A stretch of 20,878 nucleotides of DNA from positions 1 through 20,878 of the forward strand of contig RPFO01001346.1 of the NCBI GenBank assembly GCA_009746045.1, read 5' to 3'. The first letter of the stretch is position 1; the number at the start of each line of letters is the position of its first letter. Source of the stretch: Mesostigma viride. Lineage: Eukaryota; Streptophyta; Mesostigmatophyceae; Mesostigmatales; Mesostigmataceae. The notes below the pieces were generated by a model. That model made no database searches and was not told the DNA's origin. It worked only from the letters and a program-made list of their open reading frames with translations. Of the stretch, positions 1 to 7,877 are shown one piece after another. Both the position numbers and the translations under genes were made by a program.

Positions 1-621
1 AGATAGTTGCACGCAAACGCGCAGAGCACGCTCCCATTTCTCATCCAAACATCACTTTTGAAAAGTGAAGGTGCCATGGTGTGCCTATACCTGCCGGGTT
101 AATCGAATGGATGATAATTTTTTTTTTTAGTTGCGATTCTTGTTGCGATACTGCGGGTGACCCCTGTAATTGCCGGATCGTCTATGGCGTGTCCGATTGC
201 AGCTGTCGGTGGCATGCCTCTGGCATGAAGGAGAAAGGGGGTCTCTGCCCTTCCTTCCTGTTGTGCACATGCAGGGATTAAAAGCACTTCGGTGCTCCGT
301 GAATTAATCCCCAACGGGAGCACGAGTTTAATGAACTAATTAATTAATTAATTAATTGACTAATTAATTAATTAATTAATTAATTAATTAATTAATTAAT
401 TAATTAATTATTAATTAATTAATAATTAATACGATCCGGCAAGTTCTGTGGGTGCGATAAGACCCATGTGAGCATTATTAGCATAACAATGAGCGTGGGC
501 AAGTAGTCTGATCATATCCAGGACATAGCATGGCTGCACAAGGGCTAATTAAGCTAAGGCTATATTGCTGGTTGTGTGTGTATGTACCATGGGTTAGCGG
601 TGCAACCATAACAAGACTGGC
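1..621. other. Left flank of the candidate element; no gene recognised
   Basis: Only short overlapping frames are present here and none looks protein-like. The single clear structure is the TAAT-rich microsatellite. The sequence directly outside the left inverted repeat does not match the sequence directly outside the right one, as expected if both are host DNA. Confidence 0.5.
336..430. repeat. (TAAT)n microsatellite
   Basis: About 95 bases of almost pure TAAT/TTAA tandem repeat, interrupted once by TTGAC and slightly irregular near its right end. It is self-complementary and AT-only, so it can fold on itself. It lies outside the candidate transposon. Confidence 0.95.
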
Positions 622-685
622 GGGTGGTCCCACGCGGAATGGGGTAGATTTTTGCAAGAAAAAAACGCTAATTTCAATCGTCCGA
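622..685 (+). repeat. Left terminal inverted repeat
   Basis: It begins GGGTGGTCCC, continues with ACGCGGAATGGGGT, and after a short T-rich stretch has CAAGAAAAAAACGCTA and then TTTCAATCGTCCGA. All four blocks recur in the same order on the opposite strand near the right edge. Relative to the right copy it lacks about 10 bases in the middle and one G in the outer part, and has one A/G difference in the CGCTA block region. Confidence 0.85.
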
Positions 686-694
686 AAACCGGAC

Positions 695-980
695 ATTGCG
701 CCGAAATTCTTGCCGAAAATTTGGCAGCCGAGCGAATTTTTCGCCCGACGGACTTTGCGCCGAAATTTTGTGTCTGCCGTGCTTCGAACTCAACCGACTC
801 CTGCTGTTGCGTGCACTTTGTCCGATGCCTGCAGGCCACGCACGAATTTTGCGACCGAAATATGACGACTAGACAAGTTTATCGACGACCTACATCGATC
901 TATTGCCACTTTTGAAGTCCTTGGCTTGCTAGCAGCTTTTGATTATCAATGCCGGGAACAAAATTGCCGAAATTTTTTAT
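695..980 (+). repeat. Subterminal GCCGAAAWTT short repeats
   Basis: Copies of GCCGAAATT or GCCGAAAAT start at 700, 712, 759 and 966, all on the same strand and just inside the left inverted repeat. A looser relative, GCGAATTTT, lies at about 732. The region inside the right end has similar but weaker motifs such as CGCGCGAA and GCTCGAAAA. Short directional subterminal repeats are common transposase-binding features in cut-and-paste transposons. That role here is inference. Confidence 0.45.
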
Positions 981-1069
981 TGAATCAGTACATATATGTG
1001 CACATGTCCGTAATTTTATCATTCGCAATTTTGACATTGTCGGAGTATTTGACAACTTAGGCATTGCGC

Positions 1070-1728
1070 CTAGAAAAAGGTGCCCCATCCGTCGATGTCA
1101 AAATCGCCGAAGGAGTACACTCCCTGGTACTGGTCTCCCCTGTAGTTGGGAGGCTCGCCTGTATACATTTTGGTGTTCCACTTGGCCCCGCCGTTCTCCG
1201 CAGCAGCCAGGAACTCCTGCTGGGCCTCGGCCCTCAGGCGCATCATTGATACATTGGGAGAGCCCGGAATTTCCGTGCTCTCCACCACCACTCTCGCCTG
1301 ATTGTCAGGCACGCATTGGTAAGCAGGGTTCAAATCTGAATCGGGTGGCACCAGATCGATCATGCCATTGCCGAACGCAATGACACCTGCACCCCACTGT
1401 GCAGAAGGTCCGAGCAACTCTACATCAATTCTGATGTTTGCAGCGTGCTCATTTTTGTCGACCATCACATAGGTATGCTGAGAACCGAAAATATTGCTCT
1501 GCTCCATTTGTGACAGTGTTAAATTTCGGCAAGGTTGGCTGCTTGCAATCGACAGGAAATTGGTGACCCCGACAGCCAGACGCGCAAGGGTTATAACTGC
1601 AGGTAGAACCCAAAATTTGTCGATAAGGAGTAATGGAAGGGCACGACCACCAGTCACTAGTATTCGCTTCACCGGACACCTTTTTCAGCTTCCGGATAAA
1701 ATTCAGCAAGAGCAGCGGCGATTAGATA
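1070..1728 (-). CDS. Hypothetical protein, two 3' exons, 5' end not found
   Basis: The terminal exon spans 1596 down to 1070 and ends in TAG. A GT-AG intron (1597-1679, donor GTGTCC, acceptor CTGCAG) joins it in phase 1 to a 49-base exon (1728-1680) preceded by a TTTAG acceptor. Together they give about 191 residues, beginning YLIAAALAEFYPEAEK and ending GDFDIDGWGTFF. The composition is protein-like: a hydrophobic stretch near the start of the second exon (ITLARLAVGVTNFLSIASS) is followed by a mixed, Gly/Pro/Asn-rich globular region. I do not recognise the family. The 5' end is missing, perhaps in further exons upstream. The 215-bp inverted-repeat element lies only about 100 bases upstream and may have landed in the gene. 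It sits inside the candidate transposon, so it may be cargo. The exon structure is inferred from splice signals and matching phase only. Confidence 0.45.
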
Positions 1729-1827
1729 CTAAATATTGCGTTATTGGTTCGTACCGTACCCAGACAAAAATTGTACTAGTGACGCAATTGTACTAGGCGG
1801 AATGACAACTGCGCCCGGCAAATAAGT

Positions 1828-2042
1828 ATTTATTGCTCCAACCCCAAACCTAACTTGTTCCGGAGCTGTTCGAAGCGAAGAGCAATGGAAGGGATCGGAC
1901 CCGAGCCAGATTTGAGTGCGGAACATGATGGCTGGCCTACCTCACTCCGAACATTAATGTGGACCCGGGTTCGAATCCTGTCAGTGCTATTCGCTTCGAA
2001 CAGTTCCGGAACGATTTTTTTTGTGGGGGTGGAGCAATAAAT
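1828..2042. mobile_element. Small inverted-repeat element (MITE or fold-back)
   Basis: The outer ends are ATTTATTGCTCC and its exact complement. The arms are about 57 bases, and the inner 28 bases (1857-1884 against 1985-2012) match with only two differences. The roughly 100-base centre carries GGTTCGAATCC at 1968-1978, a match to the tRNA B-box (T-arm) consensus, with a weak A-box-like GATGGCTGGCC about 40 bases upstream. No coding capacity and no clear target duplication were seen. A non-autonomous element with a tRNA-like core is the best reading. Confidence 0.7.
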
Positions 2043-2297
2043 TCTCGACATGCAGAAACAAATGTCGAATAGATTGTGCAAAAAAATATCGAAATCCTTA
2101 TCATTATTTAAATATACAGCATAAAATTATGTTGCAGTAAAAAATAACTGTTAATTGAAGGCCGCAAAAAATTATCAACTACCCTTAAACTTGACCACAG
2201 AAAGATCTCGAAAAATATATACAATATATGCGGCCACCTTTTTACACCCTACTGAAGCCCCACTCTAAAGATATAATACGAGCCGAAACTAGGGCGT

Positions 2298-2319
2298 CGT
2301 CTACCCGCAGCGAGACCCC
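2298..2319. repeat. Palindromic motif copy downstream of the transposase-like gene
   Basis: CGTCTACCCGCAGCGAGACC is a diverged copy of the dispersed dyad. It lies 10 to 30 bases past the stop codon of the minus-strand gene. It is the leftmost copy seen in the window. The AT-rich stretch 2043-2297 beside it holds nothing else I can identify. Confidence 0.7.
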
Positions 2320-2329
2320 AATTTCTTGT

Positions 2330-3076
2330 TTAAGTCGGTGCCGGCCCCTCCGGGGCTTCATCCTTGATCACCAGCGTAGTAAGCCACTTGTCGAGCTCCT
2401 TGCTCATCCTGATGTCGGCACACATTCCGTCGCTGCGCACGCGTGCTTCTAGCCGGAGAGCCGGAGCGACGCAGAGATAGCAATTCACAAGCTCGGGCTG
2501 GCGTGACGGTGGCCAATCCTCAACGTTGAGCGTGAAATGCAGGGGGTCATGCTTATCCCGCTTCCAAATCCGAACGGGAAGAATGCCGTTCCCGGCGAGG
2601 AACAGCTCCTTCTCCCGTCCGTTCCGGCCCTCGACCCACCTCTCGAAGTTCTCGTCTAACACGATCGGCCCGGCTTCGCTTACAACCTCAGCCAACCAGA
2701 ACGGGTGGATGGGATCGTGATCCGTGTCCTTGTCCGATGGAACTGCCACATAGTCGTGGAGTCTCATCTGCCGGCCCATCGCCTCCCGCTTGTCCTTCAG
2801 CTGCTCCCCCCGCGTCACCATGCGAACCGGAGGGTTGGGCTGGCTCGGTGGCAGCAAACGGACAGTTTTCATCGAGCTTCCTGCATCATTGAACTCGATG
2901 ATAAACGACCACTCGCTTAGACATCCCTCAAACCGCCCAGCCAAACAGGGCGGACAGTAGCAGGAATAGCGCCTAATCATCAAAAGGCCAGGGTCGGACT
3001 TGTCCAGTCGCCACCAATGCGCCTTCTTGATGCCAGGCACCTCCTCAACCTCCGCGCGTCGGCCGGACTCGACGTC
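2330..3076 (-). CDS. Transposase-like gene, exon 4 (C-terminal region)
   Basis: It begins DVESGRRAEVEEVPGIK after the acceptor GATGACAG, in phase 0, and ends EGPAPT and a stop, about 248 residues. It contains a Cys cluster (YSCYCPPCLAGRFEGC) in the position where the animal relatives I recall have a similar C-rich C-terminus. A compact mixed region follows with HPFWLAEVV, FFLAGN-like and DWPPSRQPE segments that I do not recognise. The upstream 482-base intron is filled with a tandem array of the palindromic motif. Confidence 0.65.
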   Translation of the reverse strand, partial: DVESGRRAEVEEVPGIKKAHWWRLDKSDPGLLMIRRYSCYCPPCLAGRFEGCLSEWSFIIEFNDAGSSMKTVRLLPPSQPNPPVRMVTRGEQLKDKREAMGRQMRLHDYVAVPSDKDTDHDPIHPFWLAEVVSEAGPIVLDENFERWVEGRNGREKELFLAGNGILPVRIWKRDKHDPLHFTLNVEDWPPSRQPELVNCYLCVAPALRLEARVRSDGMCADIRMSKELDKWLTTLVIKDEAPEGPAPT

Positions 3077-6000
3077 CTGTCATCAAATAGTTAGGACAAA
3101 AAGAATACCGTTCAAATTAGCAAAATTGACCAAAAACCAATAAAACAGGGTATAGCTGCAGAGAGACCCCTTAAAAAAAAAATTAACGACAAGACATCAA
3201 GTGATCAAAATTCGACACAGGGTATAGCTGCAGAGAGACCCCATTCGAATCATAATAACAACGTACGACAAGATATCAAGTGATCAAAATTCGACACAGG
3301 GTATAGCTGCAGAGAGACCCCATTCGAATCATAATAACAACGTACGACAAGATATCAAGTGATCGAAATTCGACACAGGGTATAGCTGCAGAGAGACCCC
3401 TTCATACCGAAAGAACAAGCGAAATTTCATACCTAAAAGAAAAGCAACCCATGGACAGTATATAGGGTCTCTCTGCAGAGATACCTTTATTGGGTTTGAA
3501 TTTTTATAGAACAGCGGCAGTTGACGTCTTAAAACCTGAAATAACACAAATTCCGTACCGGGGGTAAAAGGAAGAAGTGGCGAGTGACGTTCTCGGCCCG
3601 CGCGCGGGCCGACTCCCTGCTCGATGTCTTGCCGCCCTGCCAGTTCTGGTTCAAGTAGGCGACTAGCTGGTGGGTCTCAAGTATGTGCTGGTTTTCGGGA
3701 ATCCTCTGCATTTCCCTCAAGACGCACTTGCACTTCGCTCCTTGACCATCCACCTCCCCCTTCCCATGCTGCTCCCCCATGTAGTGGAACTCAAAGGCCT
3801 GCAGGTCGGGATCCCCCATGAGCAGACCGTTAATCTGGTTAATCACGTACCTGGACTTAAACTGCACCGCGCAGTTGTCCGAGCACATGTACAGGTTTCG
3901 CACCTCTACCCCTACTTCTACCCGCAGGGTTTCCAGAATCTTGCGAAGAGCGTATACGAGTGCGCGCTCGCCCCGCTTGATACTGGAATCCCCCAGGAAA
4001 AAGAAGACGCGCTTTTCCAGCTCGCCGTTGAGCCGATAACGCACGATCATGGGCATCAGGATGTGGCTGCGCTTGTGGAAGTACTGCGACTGCAGTTGGA
4101 CGTAGCTGCTGTTCTCGTAGTTCTCGGCCCAGTCGCCGTGCACGAGCACGTCCCCCTCTCTCAGATTCTTCTCCCGATCCTTGATTGTATCCGCCTGCGA
4201 CCAGGCCGTAAAGCAGTGCACGGTGAACTTGTCCCACATCTTAAGAATCTCGTCCCGCAGCTCAGCTGGGGTGGACCTCATTTGGACTTGCTCGGGCCGC
4301 TTCACCTTCTTCGCCGCCCTGCCATCGGTCTCGCCCTGTTTCGCAAAGGTCCGCAGACAGTTTCGATTTGCAATAAAATCGCATTTCGATAAGATAACTG
4401 CAACTCACAAAGGGTCTCGCTGCAGCTATAGGTCACAAAAAAAAAAGTCAACAACATATTAACGGAGAAATAAAATCGAAACCAACTCACATTCACCCGT
4501 CGGGTCACAGTCTGCTCCACCATCTCGAACTTGAACCAATTCAGAATCTCCGTGGAATTCTTGTCCCGATCACACTGCACCCAGTTATTATGGATGCCGC
4601 ATGATTCCTCAGGACAGAACCCCTCCACACACGCCATCTTCAGTATGCGGTGAACCCTCTCCGTCCTCGGCACCCCATCTTCGTCCTCCACCAGCCTCTC
4701 AGAAATGTCGAGGTCTTCCAGGTCCCGTCCCCGCCATTCATCTTCCCCCTCCCCCTCTTCCATCCCCCCGCCCATTCCGCCCCCTTCACGCAGCCCGTTA
4801 TCCCTGCCGTCAGTCTCGGCGGACACCGGGCAGTGAAAGTGCTTGATCCAGTCCGTCGAGTGAATGGCTTTCCACATTCCGCAAGTACCGTCCGGCTCTC
4901 TGTACTTGGAGCATCCCGCACACTCCGCGCCACACTTGCAGTTCTTGCCGTGGTTCGCATTGGAGTGCTTGGTCCACGCCCCCATGGCCGACTGCATGGT
5001 GACGTGCTTCTCACACGCGCACAGGTTCCTCTCCTTCCACTTGCCCTTGATGCAATCGGGCGCGTATTTGCAGAAGGTCGTGTAGCCCACGTGAATGCCC
5101 ACGTCCTTATCATACTGGTTACTCCTTTTGTTCCAGTACGCATGCTTTTCGAGAAAGTGATTGTACATGTCCTCCTTGGAGGTCATGTAATAGCGCGCTC
5201 CCTCAACGGCGACGAGCACCCCGTGATTGCCACGACCCTCCCTGCTGTAAGTGCGCTTGACATCCTTCATCTGGGAGGAGGCGCGCGACTCATCATCGTG
5301 CATCCACGCGTCCACTATCGCGTCAATCACGAATTGCGGCAAAGGGCGCCCCTTGCGAGCCTGCGCGTGTCTGAGGTAGTCCAACTTCTGCTGCCTTCGT
5401 ATCGCGCGAATTCCGCGAATCTTCTTGGCGTCCATCCCCGTCAGGTTCTCCAACTCCGCGGCCGAAAACTCCTTCTCCAAGTCGTCACCACAGTAAAGCG
5501 TGGACATCAGCACCATCCTGACGTCTCTGTCTGCGTCGCTTTTGGTCAGACCATCAAAAAAGCCGTTAATCCGAGCCACCCAGAACCTGTTCAGTTCTGC
5601 CATCCGCTCCTGATTGTAAAGCTTTTTCGCCTCCTCATGATACTTCCCGTGACCTAGTTCAGCGGCCCTAGAGTTAAAGCCAGCAATCATCTGGTCGAAA
5701 GCCGGCCCCCGCCCCTCGGGTTTTGTCATCGCCTGAGCCGCTTCAAACGCCTGGTCAGCGAAATATTCCCCAATAACCCTCTTTGATTTCGAGTATTCTC
5801 CCGGCCGCTTGACTTCCTTGGCTTCAGGCTGCGCTGGATTCTGGTTCTCATCTCCGAAAACCCTTTTTGCGCCAGTTGACTGCTTCGTCCCGGTGTTCAA
5901 CTTAATTGCACTGAATCCTGGACGACCGGACGCAAGGGCGAAAACTCCCACCCGTTCGCGTGCTGCATGCCATGACGACCGGCACAACGAAATCCATGCA

Positions 6001-6415
6001 AATCGAGTATCGTTGGGAAAAGCGACAATTACAGACAAAGTTCGAAAGTGTATCATTTTTTACCACGATTGGGGTCTAGCTGCAGCTAGACCCTTAGAGG
6101 GGCTTTTTCCGTTAGACGAAAAGATTACCTGATGTGGTGAACTTAGCATACCCCGACCAAGATTGGGGTCTCGCTGCAGCTAGACCCTTCATTGCGGCGT
6201 GCGATTGTTAAATCACAGACTTCTGATTCATTAATTTTATAGCAACCATAAAGAGGGTCTAGCTGCAGCGAGACCCTTGAATTTAAGCTATTGCTTGTGG
6301 TTATAAATGGTCTAGCTGCAGAGAGACCCCAATAAGGACGAAAAGATTTCAGGTTTTCCTCACCTTCGCGGCTCATTCTCTTATTAGTTCTCCCAGAACA
6401 CTCAGATACCTGCAT
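2330..6415 (-). CDS. Transposase-like protein, DDE/RNase H-fold type, four exons
   Basis: Spliced model: exons 6415-6364, 5962-4491, 4335-3559 and 3076-2330, all GT-AG with compatible phases and no internal stop, giving about 1,015 residues. In order it shows a Lys-rich N-terminus, a possible helix-turn-helix (SAAELENLTGMDAKKIRGI), Cys/His clusters (FCKYAPDC, NLCACEKH, KNCKCGAECAGC), and then a core with HGDWAENY (about residue 576), FFLGDS, CSDNCAVQFKSRY (about 661) and HGKGEVDG (about 702). A C-terminal YSCYCPPCLAGRFEGC segment follows. From memory, this order (DFAENY, SDG or SDN followed by QYK/QFK, HGK followed by DG, and CxC clusters) matches a large uncharacterised transposon-derived family of animals. 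The catalytic acids would be the two Asp plus Glu or Asp in the HGK motif; that is inference. Sola-type elements are a candidate relative that I cannot test. All three introns carry the palindromic motif. Confidence 0.75.
3148..3485. repeat. Tandem array of palindrome-bearing units within an intron
   Basis: Copies of GGGTATAGCTGCAGAGAGAC start at 3148, 3220, 3299 and 3378, with 72, 79 and 79-base spacing. The units in between are almost identical and include GTGATCAAAATTCGACACAG. A fifth, inverted copy (GGTCTCTCTGCAGAGATACC) sits at 3465-3485. The whole array occupies the last intron of the transposase-like gene, so it grew locally by unequal duplication without touching exons. Confidence 0.9.
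3559..4335 (-). CDS. Transposase-like gene, exon 3 (catalytic core)
   Basis: This 259-codon exon opens GETDGRAAKKVKRPEQ after the acceptor GAAACAG and ends HFFLLPP at the donor GTACGG, both in phase 0. It carries the best-conserved blocks: HGDWAENY, the QLQSQYFHKRSH stretch, FFFLGDS, CSDNCAVQFKSRY and HGKGEVDGQG. Spacing between the acidic residues is about 85 and 40, which is reasonable for an RNase H-fold nuclease. All three candidate acidic positions are present, so nothing seen here predicts an inactive enzyme. Confidence 0.75.
4412..4434. repeat. Palindromic motif copy in the transposase-like gene intron
   Basis: GGTCTCGCTGCAGCTATAGG lies inside the 155-base intron 4336-4490, about 75 bases from its acceptor. 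It has one canonical half and one TATAG-type half. Confidence 0.85.
4491..5962 (-). CDS. Transposase-like gene, exon 2 (Cys-cluster region)
   Basis: This is the longest exon, about 490 residues. It is rich in Lys, Arg and acidic residues, with a predicted helical region, a possible helix-turn-helix, and then closely spaced Cys/His pairs around FCKYAPDC, NLCACEKH, KNCKCGAECAGC and CGMWK. These look like zinc-binding clusters ahead of the catalytic core. A Gly/Glu-rich linker follows, then VQCDRDKNSTEIL near the end. The 3' boundary is the donor GTGAGT directly after GTGAAT. The next exon joins in phase 0. The upstream edge is uncertain between 5962 and 5917. Confidence 0.65.
6072..6330. repeat. 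Four palindromic motif copies in the 5' intron/leader of the transposase-like gene
   Basis: Copies start at 6072, 6166, 6255 and 6309. They combine TCTAGC and TCTCGC halves in mixed pairs: A with A, C with A, A with C, and A with CTC. All lie in the proposed first intron, or in the 5' leader if translation starts at 6056. Their position just downstream of the likely transcription start would suit a binding site for self-regulation, but no evidence shows that. Confidence 0.85.
6364..6415 (-). CDS. Transposase-like gene, proposed exon 1
   Basis: ATG opens a 52-base exon encoding MQVSECSGRTNKRMSRE, ending at a good donor (GTGAGG) in phase 1. Two acceptors in the next exon fit that phase: CATGCAG just before 5962 and GTCCAG just before 5917. 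The alternative is a start at the ATG at 6056, which keeps the long exon open but gives an odd hydrophobic N-terminus and needs no first intron. I prefer the spliced start. The intron would hold four palindromic motif copies. Confidence 0.45.
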
Positions 6416-6830
6416 GGCGAGAATAACAAAAATAACACAGTAGCATTGATAAAATTGTTTATCAGAAAATATATATACTAATTACAGTATATTTTGCAAA
6501 AGATTTTATAATATATTGTGAATAGCATGGTTAAATTCCACATACTTTAATAATATGGTATGTTAAAGTATATAGAATCATTATTTAGTAAATGATTTAC
6601 AAGAAAAAGTGGTATAGACTATTATTATTATATAGTTCGGCAATCTATGATAGTAAGACGTACCGGATGTCAGGTTTATCAGCGGCCTCCAGGGCTATAG
6701 CGTCTCGCTGCAGCGTGACCGTTTGGTGCTATGACTGATTTCAGTAGATGTGCAGAAAAAAATTTATTTCCATGACCACACCAGGAATCGAACCCAGAAC
6801 CTCATTGTACATTTCTGCATGGTAACGATG
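6416..6830. other. AT-rich intergenic stretch upstream of the transposase-like gene
   Basis: Very AT-rich sequence with TATA-like stretches on both strands, too many to choose a promoter. It contains one diverged palindromic motif at 6700-6720 (GTCTCGCTGCAGCGTGACC). The minus-strand promoter should lie here. No coding frame is supported. Confidence 0.5.
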
Positions 6831-6846
6831 TCAGCCAAACATCCGA
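6773..6846 (-). pseudogene. tRNA-like relic (possible SINE head)
   Basis: Read on the minus strand, TTGGCTGACATCG resembles an A box. GGTTCGATTCC about 32 bases further on is an exact B box, with a T-arm that can pair (CTGGG, loop TTCGATT, CCTGG). The 7-base acceptor arms do not pair well and I could not fit an anticodon arm. It is therefore probably a decayed tRNA or the tRNA-derived head of a SINE, not a working tRNA gene. Confidence 0.4.
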
Positions 6847-7151
6847 ATGTTCCCAGGTAAATGGGCTGGAGGTCGTCTCTTTTTATACCTGCGGCCACAA
6901 GCACGGGTGACGGCATATTGGATGTCGTCCAATCCGCTAGCTTGGTTCCAAAAGATGGGATCGAGCTTTTGCACCAGCGCCGCGCTTCCAGTTTTCAGTT
7001 CCGTGGGGAGGAACGAGGATGCCACGTTTCCAATTTTTTCAATACCGTTCAGCCCTGTGACGCCGCGTCCGTTTTGCGAATTGCGACCGTCCCATCGCCC
7101 ATCGAAAAAGAAGCGCAGCCGCAGAGAGACCCCATAGCTGATACGAGCTGC
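6831..7151. other. Open but unassigned stretch, possible gene remnant
   Basis: Frames of about 95 to 115 codons are open on both strands over the same bases, so none can be preferred. A minus-strand frame (FFFDGRWDGRNSQNGRG onward) and a plus-strand frame (GDGILDVVQSASLVPKDG onward) both look mildly protein-like. A degenerate palindromic motif (AGCCGCAGAGAGACCCC) lies at 7117-7133. I assign no product. Confidence 0.25.
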
Positions 7152-7313
7152 CATATCGTTTCGACGTTTGCATGCTACCTGCTGGATTATAAAATCCTAC
7201 GTTGATACCTGCCTGGTGCCGGAAGTTTACAAGGAAATCGGTCTGCTTTCGCCGCACAACGAAAAAAAGGTGAGCTTTTGCCGCATCCTGGATGGTAGGC
7301 TGACTAAAATTGT
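7152..7313 (+). repeat. Direct repeat, copy 1
   Basis: It begins CATATCGTTTCGACGTTTGC and ends with GATGGTAGGCTGACTAAAAT. It is the same segment as 7721-7877 apart from scattered substitutions and small indels in the middle. The two copies enclose about 400 bases. Confidence 0.85.
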
Positions 7314-7720
7314 TCTATCAAAAACGGCAACTAAACAGCGCATGCACGCCGACGACACAGTTAGCCAGCTGGGCGAAGACATGTCCTTGCTGCCATCGCA
7401 AGAAACTCTATGTTGCAGCAAGAGTGATAAAAATGTCTGGCTTCCTTCTTTTCGTTGCTAGCTAAACCCTGCAGACATCTCGGTAGAGTCAGCTAAGCCG
7501 ATCCTAATCCACATCTGGCATCCATCCCTTTAGTCTAGTTGCCATGGAGCGTTTCTTGGTCTCGCACATGTCGATCATGGTGGTGCTAGGCTTTCACTTG
7601 GGTCACCCTTTCCATGTTTGCTATGCCTTTGGTCTGGTTAGGTTATAGGTGTAGATGTGCACATACTGCATTTGCTGCGTTTCTAATCGGTGCTCCTGTT
7701 TGATGCTTTTTTTCCCCTTC
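7314..7720. other. Spacer between direct repeats; no gene assigned
   Basis: A plus-strand frame runs from copy 1 to a stop at 7459-7461 (about 97 codons, with HADDTVSQLGEDMSLLPS in its second half). It is short, unrecognised and starts inside repeated DNA. The rest is ordinary mixed sequence with no motif I can name. Confidence 0.35.
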
Positions 7721-7877
7721 ATATCGTTTCGACGTTTGCATGCTACCTGCCGGATTATAACATCGGACGTTGCTACCTGCCTGCATAACGATAGTTTGCA
7801 AGAAATCTTCATTTTGCCGAAACACAAAAAAAGGTGATCTTTTGCCGCAACGTGGATGGTAGGCTGACTAAAATTGT
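7721..7877 (+). repeat. Direct repeat, copy 2, running into the minisatellite
   Basis: It is a second copy of the 7152-7313 segment. Where copy 1 continues with AAAATTGTTCTATC, copy 2 continues with AAAATTGTGCTGCTACG, the first minisatellite unit. The array therefore starts exactly at the right edge of a duplicated segment. Confidence 0.85.

Noticed and set aside
622-640. Relationship to Drosophila P elements, from the shared GGTGGTCCC string in the end repeat
   Set aside because: A 9-10 base match alone is weak. The string is at the extreme end here but internal in the P end as I recall it, and the encoded transposase-like protein does not resemble P transposase.
3670-5657. Long plus-strand frames opposite the transposase-like gene (240 and 335 codons)
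   Set aside because: Their composition is that of an antisense shadow, and the minus strand has conserved motifs plus consistent splice sites.
4302-6056. KDZ (Kyakuja/Dileera/Zisupton) transposase
   Set aside because: Cys clusters suggested it, but the core motifs (HGDWAENY, SDN followed by QFK, HGK followed by DG) fit the other family better.
6773-6846. Functional tRNA gene
   Set aside because: The B box is good, but the acceptor arms do not pair and no anticodon arm could be fitted.
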